Positions 52,857 through 59,998 of a stretch of 62,104 nucleotides of DNA are shown piece by piece (the first letter of the stretch is position 1; the number at the start of each line of letters is the position of its first letter). The stretch covers positions 1-62,104 of the forward strand of contig NZ_CALBWS010000032.1 of the NCBI RefSeq assembly GCF_937468385.1, in the 5' to 3' direction. The stretch comes from Neobacillus rhizosphaerae. Lineage in GTDB: Bacteria > Bacillota > Bacilli > Bacillales > Cytobacillaceae. The position numbers and the translations under genes were made by a program. The notes under the pieces were generated by a model, which was not told where the DNA came from, did no database searches, and saw only the letters and a program-made list of their open reading frames with translations.

Positions 52857-53016
52857 AATTAAACGTTTGATTAGTGTTGAGATATCGGGGAATGAGATGA
52901 AAAAATGATCGTTTATAGAGAAATCGTTCATTTGATTGAATGGAGAGGTGGTTTCCATTAATATCTGCTGAAATGGCTGACAATCTTTTTACCCGTTTAT
53001 GAAACAAAAGCCTGAG
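52857..53016. repeat. Dispersed repeat copy E, 160-bp block matching copy D
   Basis: Core AATTAAACGTTTGATT (52857-52872) begins a 160-bp block ending CAAAAGCCTGAG that is collinear with 45041-45199. The central palindrome of copy D is degraded here (TTCATTTGATTGAA). Upstream, 52789-52801 is GGGGTCAGACCCC, a motif common at the ends of IS231-like elements. Confidence 0.85.
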
Positions 53017-53255
53017 ATAACAGGGGCTCCAGCGGATGTAATCAAACGTTTGATTAGTTTTTTCATATAGAGAAGGAGGTTGAAATTTGTCTGTACGGAC
53101 GGGAAGTGGTTGAAAAAGCTAGAATGGAATTGGTTACCCATATTATTCCCGTCAATATTTTTAAGAGCTAAGGAGTATAAACGCCTATATAACAAGGCTT
53201 TTTGCGTATTTAATCAAACGTTTGGTTAGGAAGAAACAGGGGTAAATCTAGTCGA
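53017..53255. repeat. Dispersed palindromic repeat copies F and G
   Basis: Copy F has the perfect 16-base palindrome AATCAAACGTTTGATT at 53040-53055 with lead-in CCAGCGGATGT. Copy G has AATCAAACGTTTGGTT at 53212-53227 with lead-in CCTATATAACAAGGC, and its 3' flank TAAATCTAGTCGAAATAT runs directly into the first unit of the 52-bp array at 53261. Confidence 0.8.
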
Positions 53256-53260
53256 AATAT

Positions 53261-53649
53261 TAGACAGTTTCGCTGTGTCACTGGTGGATATTGTCCATTA
53301 GAGCTCTCCTATTAGACAGTTTCGCCGCGATACTCGGGGATATTGTCCGATAGGTCTCTTCTAATAGACAGTTTCACCGAGGCACTGGGGGATATTGTCC
53401 TTTAGAGCACCCCTATTAGACAGTATCACCGTGTCACTTGTGGATTTTGTCCTTTAGAGCACCCTTATTAGACAGTATCACCGTGTCGCTTGTGGATATT
53501 GTCCTTTAGAGCACTTCTATTAGACAGTATCACCGTGTCACGGGGGGAAATTGGCCTTTAGAAATCTTCTAATAGACAGTTTCACCGAGGCACTTAGGAA
53601 TATTGTCCTTTAAATCTCTCCTATTAGACAGTTTCACTGGGACAAGGGG
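53261..53649. repeat. 52-bp tandem repeat, eight copies (array 3)
   Basis: TAGACAG starts at 53261, 53313, 53365, 53417, 53469, 53521, 53573 and 53625: a period of exactly 52 with no drift, although the units differ by many substitutions. The consensus unit is TAGACAGTTTCACCGTGTCA then CTTGTGGATATTGTCCTTTA then GAGCACCCCTAT. The last unit is partial. It starts where dispersed copy G ends and is non-coding. Confidence 0.97.
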
Positions 53650-53677
53650 CCTATCCCCGGGTTACTCAAGAGAAAGG

Positions 53678-53716
53678 TAAGAGCTGCAATTATCGTTACT
53701 TGCAGTCCCTTCCACC
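53678..53716. repeat. Hairpin repeat, copy 2 of 2
   Basis: Nearly identical to 51065-51104 (TAAGAGCTGCAA...TTACTTGCAGTCCCTTCCACC). It sits between the end of the 52-bp array and the sigma-factor gene and could act as a weak terminator for that gene. Confidence 0.65.
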
Positions 53717-53721
53717 AATCT

Positions 53722-54279
53722 CTACTTAATAATAAGGCCGTGCAATTTCTTTCTGGCACCATTCCGCCACTGCTTTACTGCAGAAATAGATACCTGCTCC
53801 TGTTCAGCGATTTCCCTGATCGATAAAAACTGTAAGCAGGAGGCGAGGACCCATTTCGTTTCTTTTTCCGTTAGACCTTGACAATAGGAGAGCAGCAGCT
53901 CGATTTCAAGCGGCTGATGGGAGCCTTGATCCTCAATAGTGTCCCAATACTCTTCCTTTGGATAGATGCTTTTGTCTTTTTGTTTAGTTGCAGTGCTCAG
54001 TTCCGTTAAGATTTTTCCTTTGATATACGAATAGGCATAATTACTGAATTTCCCCTTTTCCGCATTAAAGCGATTACTAGCTTCCCAAAGTCCTATTAAA
54101 CCTGTTTGATAGAACTCCTCCTGGTTATGATAAATATTTAGTGAGTGGATGATTTTATGAATCATCGGTTCATATTGTGTGGCTAATTGCTCAAAGTTTT
54201 CCACTTGCCAATCCTTTTTGGTAGCGCGCTTCCGATTATTCCTAGGTAGCTCTAACATACAGCGAAAGAAGAGTTTCAT
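53722..54279 (-). CDS. Sigma-70 family RNA polymerase sigma factor (small)
   Basis: A 185-residue protein if started at ATG 54279 (GGAAG site); six more residues are possible. Region 2 shows EPMIHKIIHSLNI, EEFYQTGLIGLWEASNRFNA and GKFSNYAYSYIKGKIL, the -10-recognising helices. Region 4 has LSIREIAEQEQVSISAVKQW as a helix-turn-helix. It has no obvious anti-sigma partner beside it. The type resembles small alternative or phage/sporulation-like sigma factors of Bacillaceae. Upstream is a long hairpin that may control its expression. Confidence 0.85.
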   Translation of the reverse strand: MKLFFRCMLELPRNNRKRATKKDWQVENFEQLATQYEPMIHKIIHSLNIYHNQEEFYQTGLIGLWEASNRFNAEKGKFSNYAYSYIKGKILTELSTATKQKDKSIYPKEEYWDTIEDQGSHQPLEIELLLSYCQGLTEKETKWVLASCLQFLSIREIAEQEQVSISAVKQWRNGARKKLHGLIIK

Positions 54280-54318
54280 CGAACTTCCAAAATTCATTTT
54301 TGAAGCGAAAAATAGGAT

Positions 54319-54373
54319 GAAAATGCATTTTTAGCTCTCAAAATTAACTTTTGAGTTAAAAAAATGCATTTTC
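54319..54373 (-). promoter_or_regulatory. Long nested hairpin upstream of the sigma-factor gene
   Basis: GAAAATGCATTTTTA (54319) pairs with AAAAAATGCATTTTC (54359-54373), and inside it CTCAAAA (54337) pairs with TTTTGAG (54349). In the leader of the minus-strand sigma gene it would form a 55-base stem 40 bases before the start. It could be an operator or an RNA structure limiting translation. Confidence 0.6.
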
Positions 54374-54494
54374 GAGCGTTTTTATATAGAAATTCAGTTT
54401 TTAGGTAATTTCTTGATTTGAAATACCATTTATAAAGAAATACAGATTGTGACATTATTTTTCAGCAAAGGAATGGGGAAAGTGTTTATGGACA

Positions 54495-54740
54495 CAGGCT
54501 GAAGGCATTTTTAATTAAACGTTTGAGTAGTATCGGAATAAAGGAGAACCAGTAGAATCATGGAGGTTCATAAGAATGGAATCATTTTCAGTAGGATAAT
54601 GTCCTTTTTTCTGATAAAACCTTAACGGTTCATTGACAAAATTTTTTCTCATCAGATGAATAAATTCACTATATAGCAATGATTACACAGTAATTAATTA
54701 AACGATTGAATAGTATATCATATACGGAAAATGATCGATA
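54495..54740. repeat. Dispersed palindromic repeat copies H and I
   Basis: Copy H core AATTAAACGTTTGAGT at 54513-54528 with 3' flank AGTATCGGAATAAAGG. Copy I core AATTAAACGATTGAAT at 54696-54711 with 3' flank AGTATATCATATACGGAAAA, closest to copy C. Bases 54741-55009 hold nothing I recognise; frames there look like chance. Confidence 0.75.
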
Positions 54741-55009
54741 TTTGCACTTTAAGAGGGCGTAAAGGCTTAGAATCTTATGGAGTGAAAGTCTCCTGTCATT
54801 AGTTGACCGATTCGGATGACAAGCATACCCAATGGGGAGGGGGTAACGAACTATTTTCTGCTTGGAAGTAAAAGTTACGGCTGTCTAGTCTATTACGAAG
54901 GTAACACCAAACAAAAAAGGAGAAGTATTTTCAATCAATTGATAGGAACTTTAGGAGCTAACAATCGACATTCTTTTTGGGGATGTTACTACAAAAAGTC
55001 TTTGTTTAC

Positions 55010-55270
55010 CTGAGATTGATTCGCTACTAATCAAACGTTTGAGTAGTAGGGAAATGGCGGGGAATGAATCGAATGATGTAAGTTCAGGAGAAACCAATCT
55101 CATTTTGTGGAAAGGTAAGTTTTTACCTGCGAAATTCTCTTGCGGTTCTCGACAATCTTCCTTTTTGCTTGGTGGGGAAAAATCTTATAAGTCAGTACTT
55201 GCAGCTGATTCAACCAAACGTTTGATTAGTATAGCCTATATGGAATTTAGTCGAATGGATGTCGCTTAAT
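55010..55270. repeat. Dispersed palindromic repeat copies J and K, homologous to block A
   Basis: Copy J core AATCAAACGTTTGAGT at 55029-55044 and copy K core AACCAAACGTTTGATT at 55212-55227, 183 bases apart. The stretch between them, including CTTGCGGTTCTCGACA, matches 39985-40215. Copy K ends GTCGAATGGATGTCGC and directly abuts the truncated wall-binding gene. Confidence 0.8.
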
Positions 55271-55271
55271 G

Positions 55272-55486
55272 TACTACCTTGATAAGAGCGGTGCCGTGCA
55301 AATGGGATGGCTAAAAGACGGTGCGAAATGGTACTACCTTGATAAGAGCGGTGCCATGCAACAGGCTGGCTGAAAGATAGCGCGAAATGGTATTACCTCA
55401 ACAACAGTGGTACTATGCAAACGAGTTGGGTAACGATTTCTGGAAAACGATACTTCTTCAATAGTAGTGGAGTATGGGTGAAATAA
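55272..55486 (+). pseudogene. 3' remnant of a choline-binding-type (CW_binding_1) gene
   Basis: YYLDKSGAVQMGWLKDGAKW and YYLDKSGAMQ in one frame continue, after a one-base deletion near 55364, as GWLKDSAKWYYLNNSGTMQT and ending ISGKRYFFNSSGVWVK. These are three to four wall-binding repeats like those at the C-terminus of the protein at 8289, including the same final 'ISGKxYxFNSxG' cap. The 5' part has been replaced by dispersed repeat K. A good terminator still follows. Confidence 0.85.
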
Positions 55487-55510
55487 TCTAGTATAGTTAA
55501 ACTGTATGAT

Positions 55511-55551
55511 AAAAGGGAGACTACAATTGTGAAGTTGTAGTCTCCCTTTTT
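55511..55551 (+). terminator. Intrinsic terminator after the wall-binding remnant
   Basis: AAAAGGGAGACTACAA (55511) and TTGTAGTCTCCCTTTT (55535) are exact 16-base arms around TTGTGAAG, followed by T. It can work in both directions. Confidence 0.9.
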
Positions 55552-55668
55552 GTGAAAAAAAGTGATAAGAAAAAGAATCCTGCTGAGAAAATAGCAATCG
55601 AGACGTTGCTCCAATCCAAGGTAACTTAATAAAAGATAAGTATTCGGATAGGAGAATTGTAGATGTAT

Positions 55669-56535
55669 TTATTCAATCTCTAATTGTTTAAAAAGTCCTG
55701 TTTTATATTCTCTGCTTAAAGTATGAGCTTTTTTATATAGCAAATTCTTTTTCCCTTTGTTTAGTTCTCCTACAAATTTAACCACAACTTTCCCCTTCAT
55801 TTCAGTCCACAACAGATTGAACTCTATTAAATAGTTCTTAACCGGTCCTTCATAAATGTTCGGATCAATAGTGATTCCTTTAGTCCACGATTCTTGGTCT
55901 GTGACGATAATGGCTTTGTTAAGCTTTTTCTTTTTCATCATTCTTAATGCATCCAGTAATGCAAGGAGTTCGCACACAATGGGTTTCGTTGTTTTAATTT
56001 TCCTAACATTGGATACACCGGTAACTGTATCCCTATTTTCAACTAGCAGCAATCCGGTCCCCGCAGTGGAATTGTCAAAATTATAAGAACCATCAACGAT
56101 CATAATGGGAACTTCCTTTGGAACATCTTTACATACATGCATTAGAAATTTTTTCTTTTGGCCTCCAGTAGACGACATTCCTTTCGTTGTGGTTTTAGAA
56201 CCTCTCCGATAATATTTCAAGATATCCTGCATGTTGAAAAAAATCTTTTCTCCGACTCTTTCAAAAGGCAGCCCTTTTTTACACTGGGAGATGTAGATTT
56301 CTTTCGTTATTCGTAACGTAGTCAAAACGATATCTTCTGATACATATTCTTTTAAGGTTCGCCCTTTTTTATCTACAAATTCTCTCTCTAAACGTTCCTG
56401 TGATGGCTGATAGGACTCTAGCCATTTCAATACCTCACCTTCCAAAAACCTATATTCATTGCCTATCAAATAGTGAGGCATTCCATCCTCTAGATATGCA
56501 TTCATTTGAGCTTTTGTTGCTTTTATTTTTCCCAT
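55669..56535 (-). CDS. Fusion of two excisionase-type HTH modules with an RNase H-like domain
   Basis: A 288-residue protein starting at ATG 56535 behind AAGGAGCG. Residues ~5-45 (ATKAQMNAYLEDGMPHYLIG, then EYRFLEGEVLKWLE) and ~75-112 (LRITKEIYISQCKKGLPFER, then KIFFNMQDILKYY) read as two winged-HTH units of the excisionase/MerR style. Residues ~140-285 are RNase H-like: IMIVDGSYN (Asp148), IVCELLALLDAL (Glu189) and IIVTDQES (Asp213), with KKAHTLSRE in place of the final Asp motif. Catalytic acids for RNA-DNA hybrid cleavage are present. DNA targeting by the HTH part is inference. No mobile-element partner adjoins it. Confidence 0.75.
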   Translation of the reverse strand: MGKIKATKAQMNAYLEDGMPHYLIGNEYRFLEGEVLKWLESYQPSQERLEREFVDKKGRTLKEYVSEDIVLTTLRITKEIYISQCKKGLPFERVGEKIFFNMQDILKYYRRGSKTTTKGMSSTGGQKKKFLMHVCKDVPKEVPIMIVDGSYNFDNSTAGTGLLLVENRDTVTGVSNVRKIKTTKPIVCELLALLDALRMMKKKKLNKAIIVTDQESWTKGITIDPNIYEGPVKNYLIEFNLLWTEMKGKVVVKFVGELNKGKKNLLYKKAHTLSREYKTGLFKQLEIE

Positions 56536-56813
56536 TAATTCGCTCCTTAATAGTAAAGGAGTCGGGGACTTCTGTTGTGTATTTTCGATCACTCTCACCC
56601 ACGTTCTCTACTTATGTTGATTTACATAAATTATACTATCTTAGTAAATGGAATAAAACCAAAAATTGGGAAGTCTGGTATCGGTCAACTCTTTTTCGAA
56701 TGTTGCTGACATTTTTATCGTTTAATGGATAGTACATCCAAACGGGACCATGCTTGTGGGAAATTTAAAGCGTATCCGCTATTCCTTAGAAAACATCCTT
56801 CAGATGCTATGAT

Positions 56814-56936
56814 ATGCAAAAGCTAGCAATTGATACAGAAATGAAACAAGCTGAACTTATGTCTCGTAATGAAGTATTAACACTACCACGTGAGCCAGCC
56901 TTGTATTTATTATTGGAGATAATGAGAAGTTCATAA
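56814..56936 (+). CDS. Possible small gene or gene fragment (40 aa)
   Basis: A short frame, MQKLAIDTEMKQAELMSRNE then VLTLPREPALYLLLEIMRSS, has coding-like composition but no convincing ribosome site. It could be the remnant of a longer gene. The rest of 56536-57027 holds only the promoter region of the lipoprotein gene. I do not recognise a family. Confidence 0.25.
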   Translation: MQKLAIDTEMKQAELMSRNEVLTLPREPALYLLLEIMRSS

Positions 56937-57027
56937 TATTGGAAAAATAATAGGTAGGACCGCACATCAAAAAATAGTATAATAGTTATGGATTCCAGAC
57001 TACATAAAATCATAGGGGGATTTTTTT

Positions 57028-57657
57028 ATGCGTAAATTTGGCTTTATCATGTTGGTATTAGCTATGACATTACTTGCTGCTTGCTCGTCCAATGAACAAG
57101 CTACCAACTCAGATAAGAAAAAGTCATCAACTGAAAACAAGGAAGAAAAGAAGAACGAAGCAGTATCTGTGGATAAAGGTCTATTAAACGTAGAAGTAAC
57201 ATTGCCAGCTTCAATGTTTGAAGGAGAGGATATAGATACTGTTATTGCCAATGCGAAAAAGGATGGAGTAAAAGAAGTAACCAAGAACGAAGATGGTTCT
57301 TTGACTTATAAAATGTCTAAGTCGAAACATAAGGAGATGATGAAAGAATTAGAAACAAGCATCAAAGATTCTATCGAAGAGTCGAAGACAAGTGGAGATT
57401 TTGCTTCTATAAAGGACATAACTCATAATGATTCATTTTCTGAGTTTACCCTTTTAGTAGATAAAACCTCTTATGAAAATAGTATGGATGGATTTGCTGC
57501 TCTTGGTTACGGTATATCTGGAATGATGTATCAAATGTTTAACGGGGCAGATGCAGATAATACGAAGGTGACTATTATCATTAAAGATGAAGCTACTCAA
57601 GAGACTTTCGATGAAATAGTATATCCAGATGCTTTAAAAGATTCAGATACTAATTAA
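57028..57657 (+). CDS. Lipoprotein, unknown family (209 aa)
   Basis: A secreted lipoprotein with signal peptide MRKFGFIMLVLAMTLLAAC (lipobox LAAC, Cys19) and a Ser/Lys/Glu-rich linker. The folded domain from ~residue 50 contains VDKGLLNVEVTLPASMFEGE, then alternating helix and strand up to VTIIIKDEATQETFDEIVYP. GGGGG precedes ATG by 8 bases. Domain type is not recognised. It is followed 43 bases later by another lipoprotein and probably shares its transcript. Confidence 0.8.
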   Translation: MRKFGFIMLVLAMTLLAACSSNEQATNSDKKKSSTENKEEKKNEAVSVDKGLLNVEVTLPASMFEGEDIDTVIANAKKDGVKEVTKNEDGSLTYKMSKSKHKEMMKELETSIKDSIEESKTSGDFASIKDITHNDSFSEFTLLVDKTSYENSMDGFAALGYGISGMMYQMFNGADADNTKVTIIIKDEATQETFDEIVYPDALKDSDTN

Positions 57658-57700
57658 ATTTTTTTCAATGAATCATATATGTATTTTAGGAGGATTTTAA

Positions 57701-58363
57701 ATGCAATTTAATTTGAAAAAAATGCTTAGTCTATCTCTAATTGGCTTACTTACCGTTGCTGTGCTTGGAGCTTGCGGTCAGGACACTAAAGATGTTTCTA
57801 TCAAATCTGATGATAATAAACAAGAGTCAACCAAAAAAACAAGTGATACTAATAAGTCGGAAGGTACAGAGAAAAAAGAAGAGACTAAATCTAAACTTGG
57901 GTCTCGAACCAATCCAGTACCATTTCAAACAACTGCCAAAGTTGAAGACGAGTTGTTCAATGATAACGGAGACTCTTTTCCAATTAAATTTGATTTAACG
58001 GTAGTTGAAGTTGTTCGCGGCGATGCTGCTTTCCAAAAGTTAAAATCTATGAATGAATTTAATGAACCAGCTCCAGAGGGATACGAATGGGTTCTAGCTA
58101 AAACGAAAGTTAAATTCACTGAATCAGAAACACAAGATTTAGCTTTCCGTATAGATGGAATAATGAATTTTAAAATGGTAAGTGAAAGTGGAGATATTTA
58201 TAGTGGGGATGTAATTGCAACTACAGAACCTGACTTTAGTTTCGAAATGTACGTAGGGAACGAGAAAGAGGGTTATATTACCGGTCTAGTCAAAACAGGT
58301 GAAAAAGCTCAACTTCGTTATGAAGAGATATTGGATGGGCAAGTTTTCTTTAATTTACAATAA
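57701..58363 (+). CDS. Lipoprotein with DUF4352-like beta domain (220 aa)
   Basis: Signal peptide with lipobox LGAC (Cys27 approx.), a Lys/Ser/Thr-rich linker to ~residue 68, then a beta-rich domain. That domain has GSRTNPVPFQTTAKVE, FDLTVVEVVRGDAAF, the PAPEGYEWVLAKTKVKFTES phrase and GEKAQLRYE. The 'P.EGYEWxxxxxxVKxxxS' pattern is typical of DUF4352/telomeric-repeat-like extracellular lipoproteins of Firmicutes. Ligand unknown. AGGAGG lies 7 bases before ATG; a terminator follows. Confidence 0.82.
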   Translation: MQFNLKKMLSLSLIGLLTVAVLGACGQDTKDVSIKSDDNKQESTKKTSDTNKSEGTEKKEETKSKLGSRTNPVPFQTTAKVEDELFNDNGDSFPIKFDLTVVEVVRGDAAFQKLKSMNEFNEPAPEGYEWVLAKTKVKFTESETQDLAFRIDGIMNFKMVSESGDIYSGDVIATTEPDFSFEMYVGNEKEGYITGLVKTGEKAQLRYEEILDGQVFFNLQ

Positions 58364-58372
58364 ACTTATTTA

Positions 58373-58404
58373 AAAAAACAGCAGGATAACTTCTGCTGTT
58401 TTTA
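58373..58404 (+). terminator. Terminator of the lipoprotein operon and intron insertion site
   Basis: AAAACAGCAG and CTGCTGTTTT form a perfect stem around GATAACTT. The group II intron-like sequence begins two bases after the T-run, at GTGCG (58406). Confidence 0.85.
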
Positions 58405-58405
58405 T

Positions 58406-58735
58406 GTGCGCTTGGCAGCGCTTCGCTCTAATGGGTGAAAGTCTATTCACTACTATCCCCTGCTCTGACTTCTCACCCTCCATAGTCAATTTCTCGTCCA
58501 TCGCGGCTTTGAAAGAGATTTACCACCTACGGTGAAGAAGATGAGAGCTTGGCTGGTAAATCGACATTAAAGGACACCTTTCTACTTAGAAACAAAATTT
58601 GTGTGTAGCTGGCGCAACAACCAGAAAAGGATTAATCTCTCATGAGTGCTACCCATAAAGGGTGCGACAGTCGGTGGTACACCGTGGTCGTTGGAGTCAG
58701 ACTAACGGATGGGCTCAAACCACGGATATTAAAAT
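58406..58735 (+). mobile_element. Truncated group II intron (5' domain I portion)
   Basis: The segment starts GTGCGC, the usual 5' end of bacterial group II introns. It continues with GGGTGAAAGTC, GGTAAATCGACATTAAAGGA, GTGTGTAGCTGGCGCAACAA and AGTCAGACTAACGGATGGGC, the kind of dense structured sequence seen in intron domain I. No reverse transcriptase frame and no domains IV-VI are present; the sequence gives way to an antisense integrase remnant near 58735. The position directly behind an intrinsic terminator matches the target habit of class C introns. The assignment rests on recognition and context, not on a fold calculation. Confidence 0.55.
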
Positions 58736-59245
58736 AGACCTCCCTTTCTTTATCACCCTTTCCAAGGACAATTACGGATCGATTAATTCGTCTCAAGAGA
58801 AACAATTTCGCCTATTCTACAACCCGTTGAAAACATAAACTCAAATAAAGCCTTTTCCATTGGAGTAAAACACGCTTCCCTCAAATGCTCAATTTCCCTC
58901 TCTGTTAAAGATTTTGGAATTCATTTTTCTTGTTTAGATTCTTTGATTTTCGCGGCTGGATCTTTTGCAATATGTCCTTCTTCGTGTGACCAACGAAATA
59001 TTGACTTAATAAATTGGATTCGATGAGATAAACTTGATGGTTTTAAGTGTTCACTGGAAGTTGCTAAGTATCCTTTCAATTGATCTGTCGTCGCTGATCC
59101 AATACTTCATCGTTAAAGTGTTGAATGAGTAACTTAGATTGGACTTGATATGCTTTTAATGTTTGTGTAGGAAACCCTTCAATCCTTTTTTCTGATTCGT
59201 AAGGTTCCCAGGCTTGAGATAACAGCAAAATAAATTCCTCCTTAA
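58735..59245 (-). pseudogene. Tyrosine recombinase/phage integrase remnant
   Basis: The minus strand encodes an integrase N-terminal domain (QTLKAYQVQSKLLIQHFNDE, HLKPSSLSHRIQFIKSIFRW, SHEEGHIAKDPAAKIKESKQ). The first part of the catalytic domain follows (KSLTEREIEHLREACFTPME, FEFMFSTGCRIGEIVSLE, ending GKGDKEREVYFN). There is a frameshift near 59100 and a TGA near 58920, and the HxxR...Y catalytic end is missing. It adjoins the truncated intron. The 59246-59479 spacer holds only the promoter region of the next gene. Confidence 0.8.
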
Positions 59246-59479
59246 ATTGGCTTTAATAGAGGAATTATTGCCTTGATTATTGAAATGAGCACGTTGATAT
59301 TCAACTATAAGGGGCAGGTTAGTGTGACATGTCGTGAGTTCAGAAATCTTAATTGGAATTAAGAATAAAATTATCTATTATTTGTAAGAAAATTCTATAT
59401 AATGAATTTAGGTAGGGCACTACAGTGTATCTGCGGTGCTCTATTTATATAAAATAAAAAGAGGGAGGCGAAACATTCA

Positions 59480-59950
59480 ATGTCTAATGATAATGAGGTT
59501 TTATTAGATAAAGGAAATCAAAGTAATTCAAAAATGAAAGTAGAAAGGAAAGAGGGAGAACCGACTCCAGTTTTCAAAGGGGCTTCTTGGGCAGCGTTGT
59601 TAGTAGGTGTTACGGCTTATCTCATTGGCTTGTACAACGCAACGATGCAACTGAACGAAAAAGGATATTACTTTGCAGTTTTAGTATTCGGACTTTATTC
59701 AGCAGTATCTTTACAAAAAGCAGTAAGAGATAAAGATGAGGGAATACCAGTTACTAATATTTATTATGGTATTAGTTGGTTTGCACTTATTGTATCTATT
59801 GCATTAATGGCCATCGGTTTATACAATGCAGGAAGTATTGTTTTAAGCGAAAAGGGATTTTACGGTATGGCATTTGTTCTTAGTTTATTTGCAGCCATAA
59901 CGGTTCAAAAAAATGTTAGAGATGCACAGAGGGCAAGAGAAAGAGATTAA
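59480..59950 (+). CDS. YiaA/YiaB family membrane protein
   Basis: A 156-residue protein with GGGAGG 11 bases before ATG. It contains two tandem YiaAB repeats (~residues 33-85 and 93-145), each with two spans: SWAALLVGVTAYLIGLYNAT, EKGYYFAVLVFGLYSAVSLQ, SWFALIVSIALMAIGLYNAG and EKGFYGMAFVLSLFAAITVQ. QKAVRD and QKNVRD close each repeat. The family is widespread and of unknown function. The charged N-terminal 30 residues are cytoplasmic. Confidence 0.9.
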   Translation: MSNDNEVLLDKGNQSNSKMKVERKEGEPTPVFKGASWAALLVGVTAYLIGLYNATMQLNEKGYYFAVLVFGLYSAVSLQKAVRDKDEGIPVTNIYYGISWFALIVSIALMAIGLYNAGSIVLSEKGFYGMAFVLSLFAAITVQKNVRDAQRARERD

Positions 59951-59998
59951 GTTATTTTCCGTTGATTTGAAGAGGGGTGCTTACTCAATTCTGAGGAA

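Noticed and set aside
52989..53195. 68-residue minus-strand open frame
   Set aside because: It is the complement of dispersed repeats E-G and has no start signals.
54816..55013. 65-residue open frame
   Set aside because: Lies within repeat-derived spacer, has no ribosome site or recognisable sequence; treated as chance.
40298..55227. AATCAAACGTTTGATT copies as CcpA catabolite-responsive elements
   Set aside because: The cre consensus (TGWNANCGNTNWCA) is not matched at its ends, and most copies are far from promoters.
55039..55269. 76-residue plus-strand open frame
   Set aside because: Covers dispersed copies J-K; the homologous block at 39985 has the frame broken, so it is not coding.
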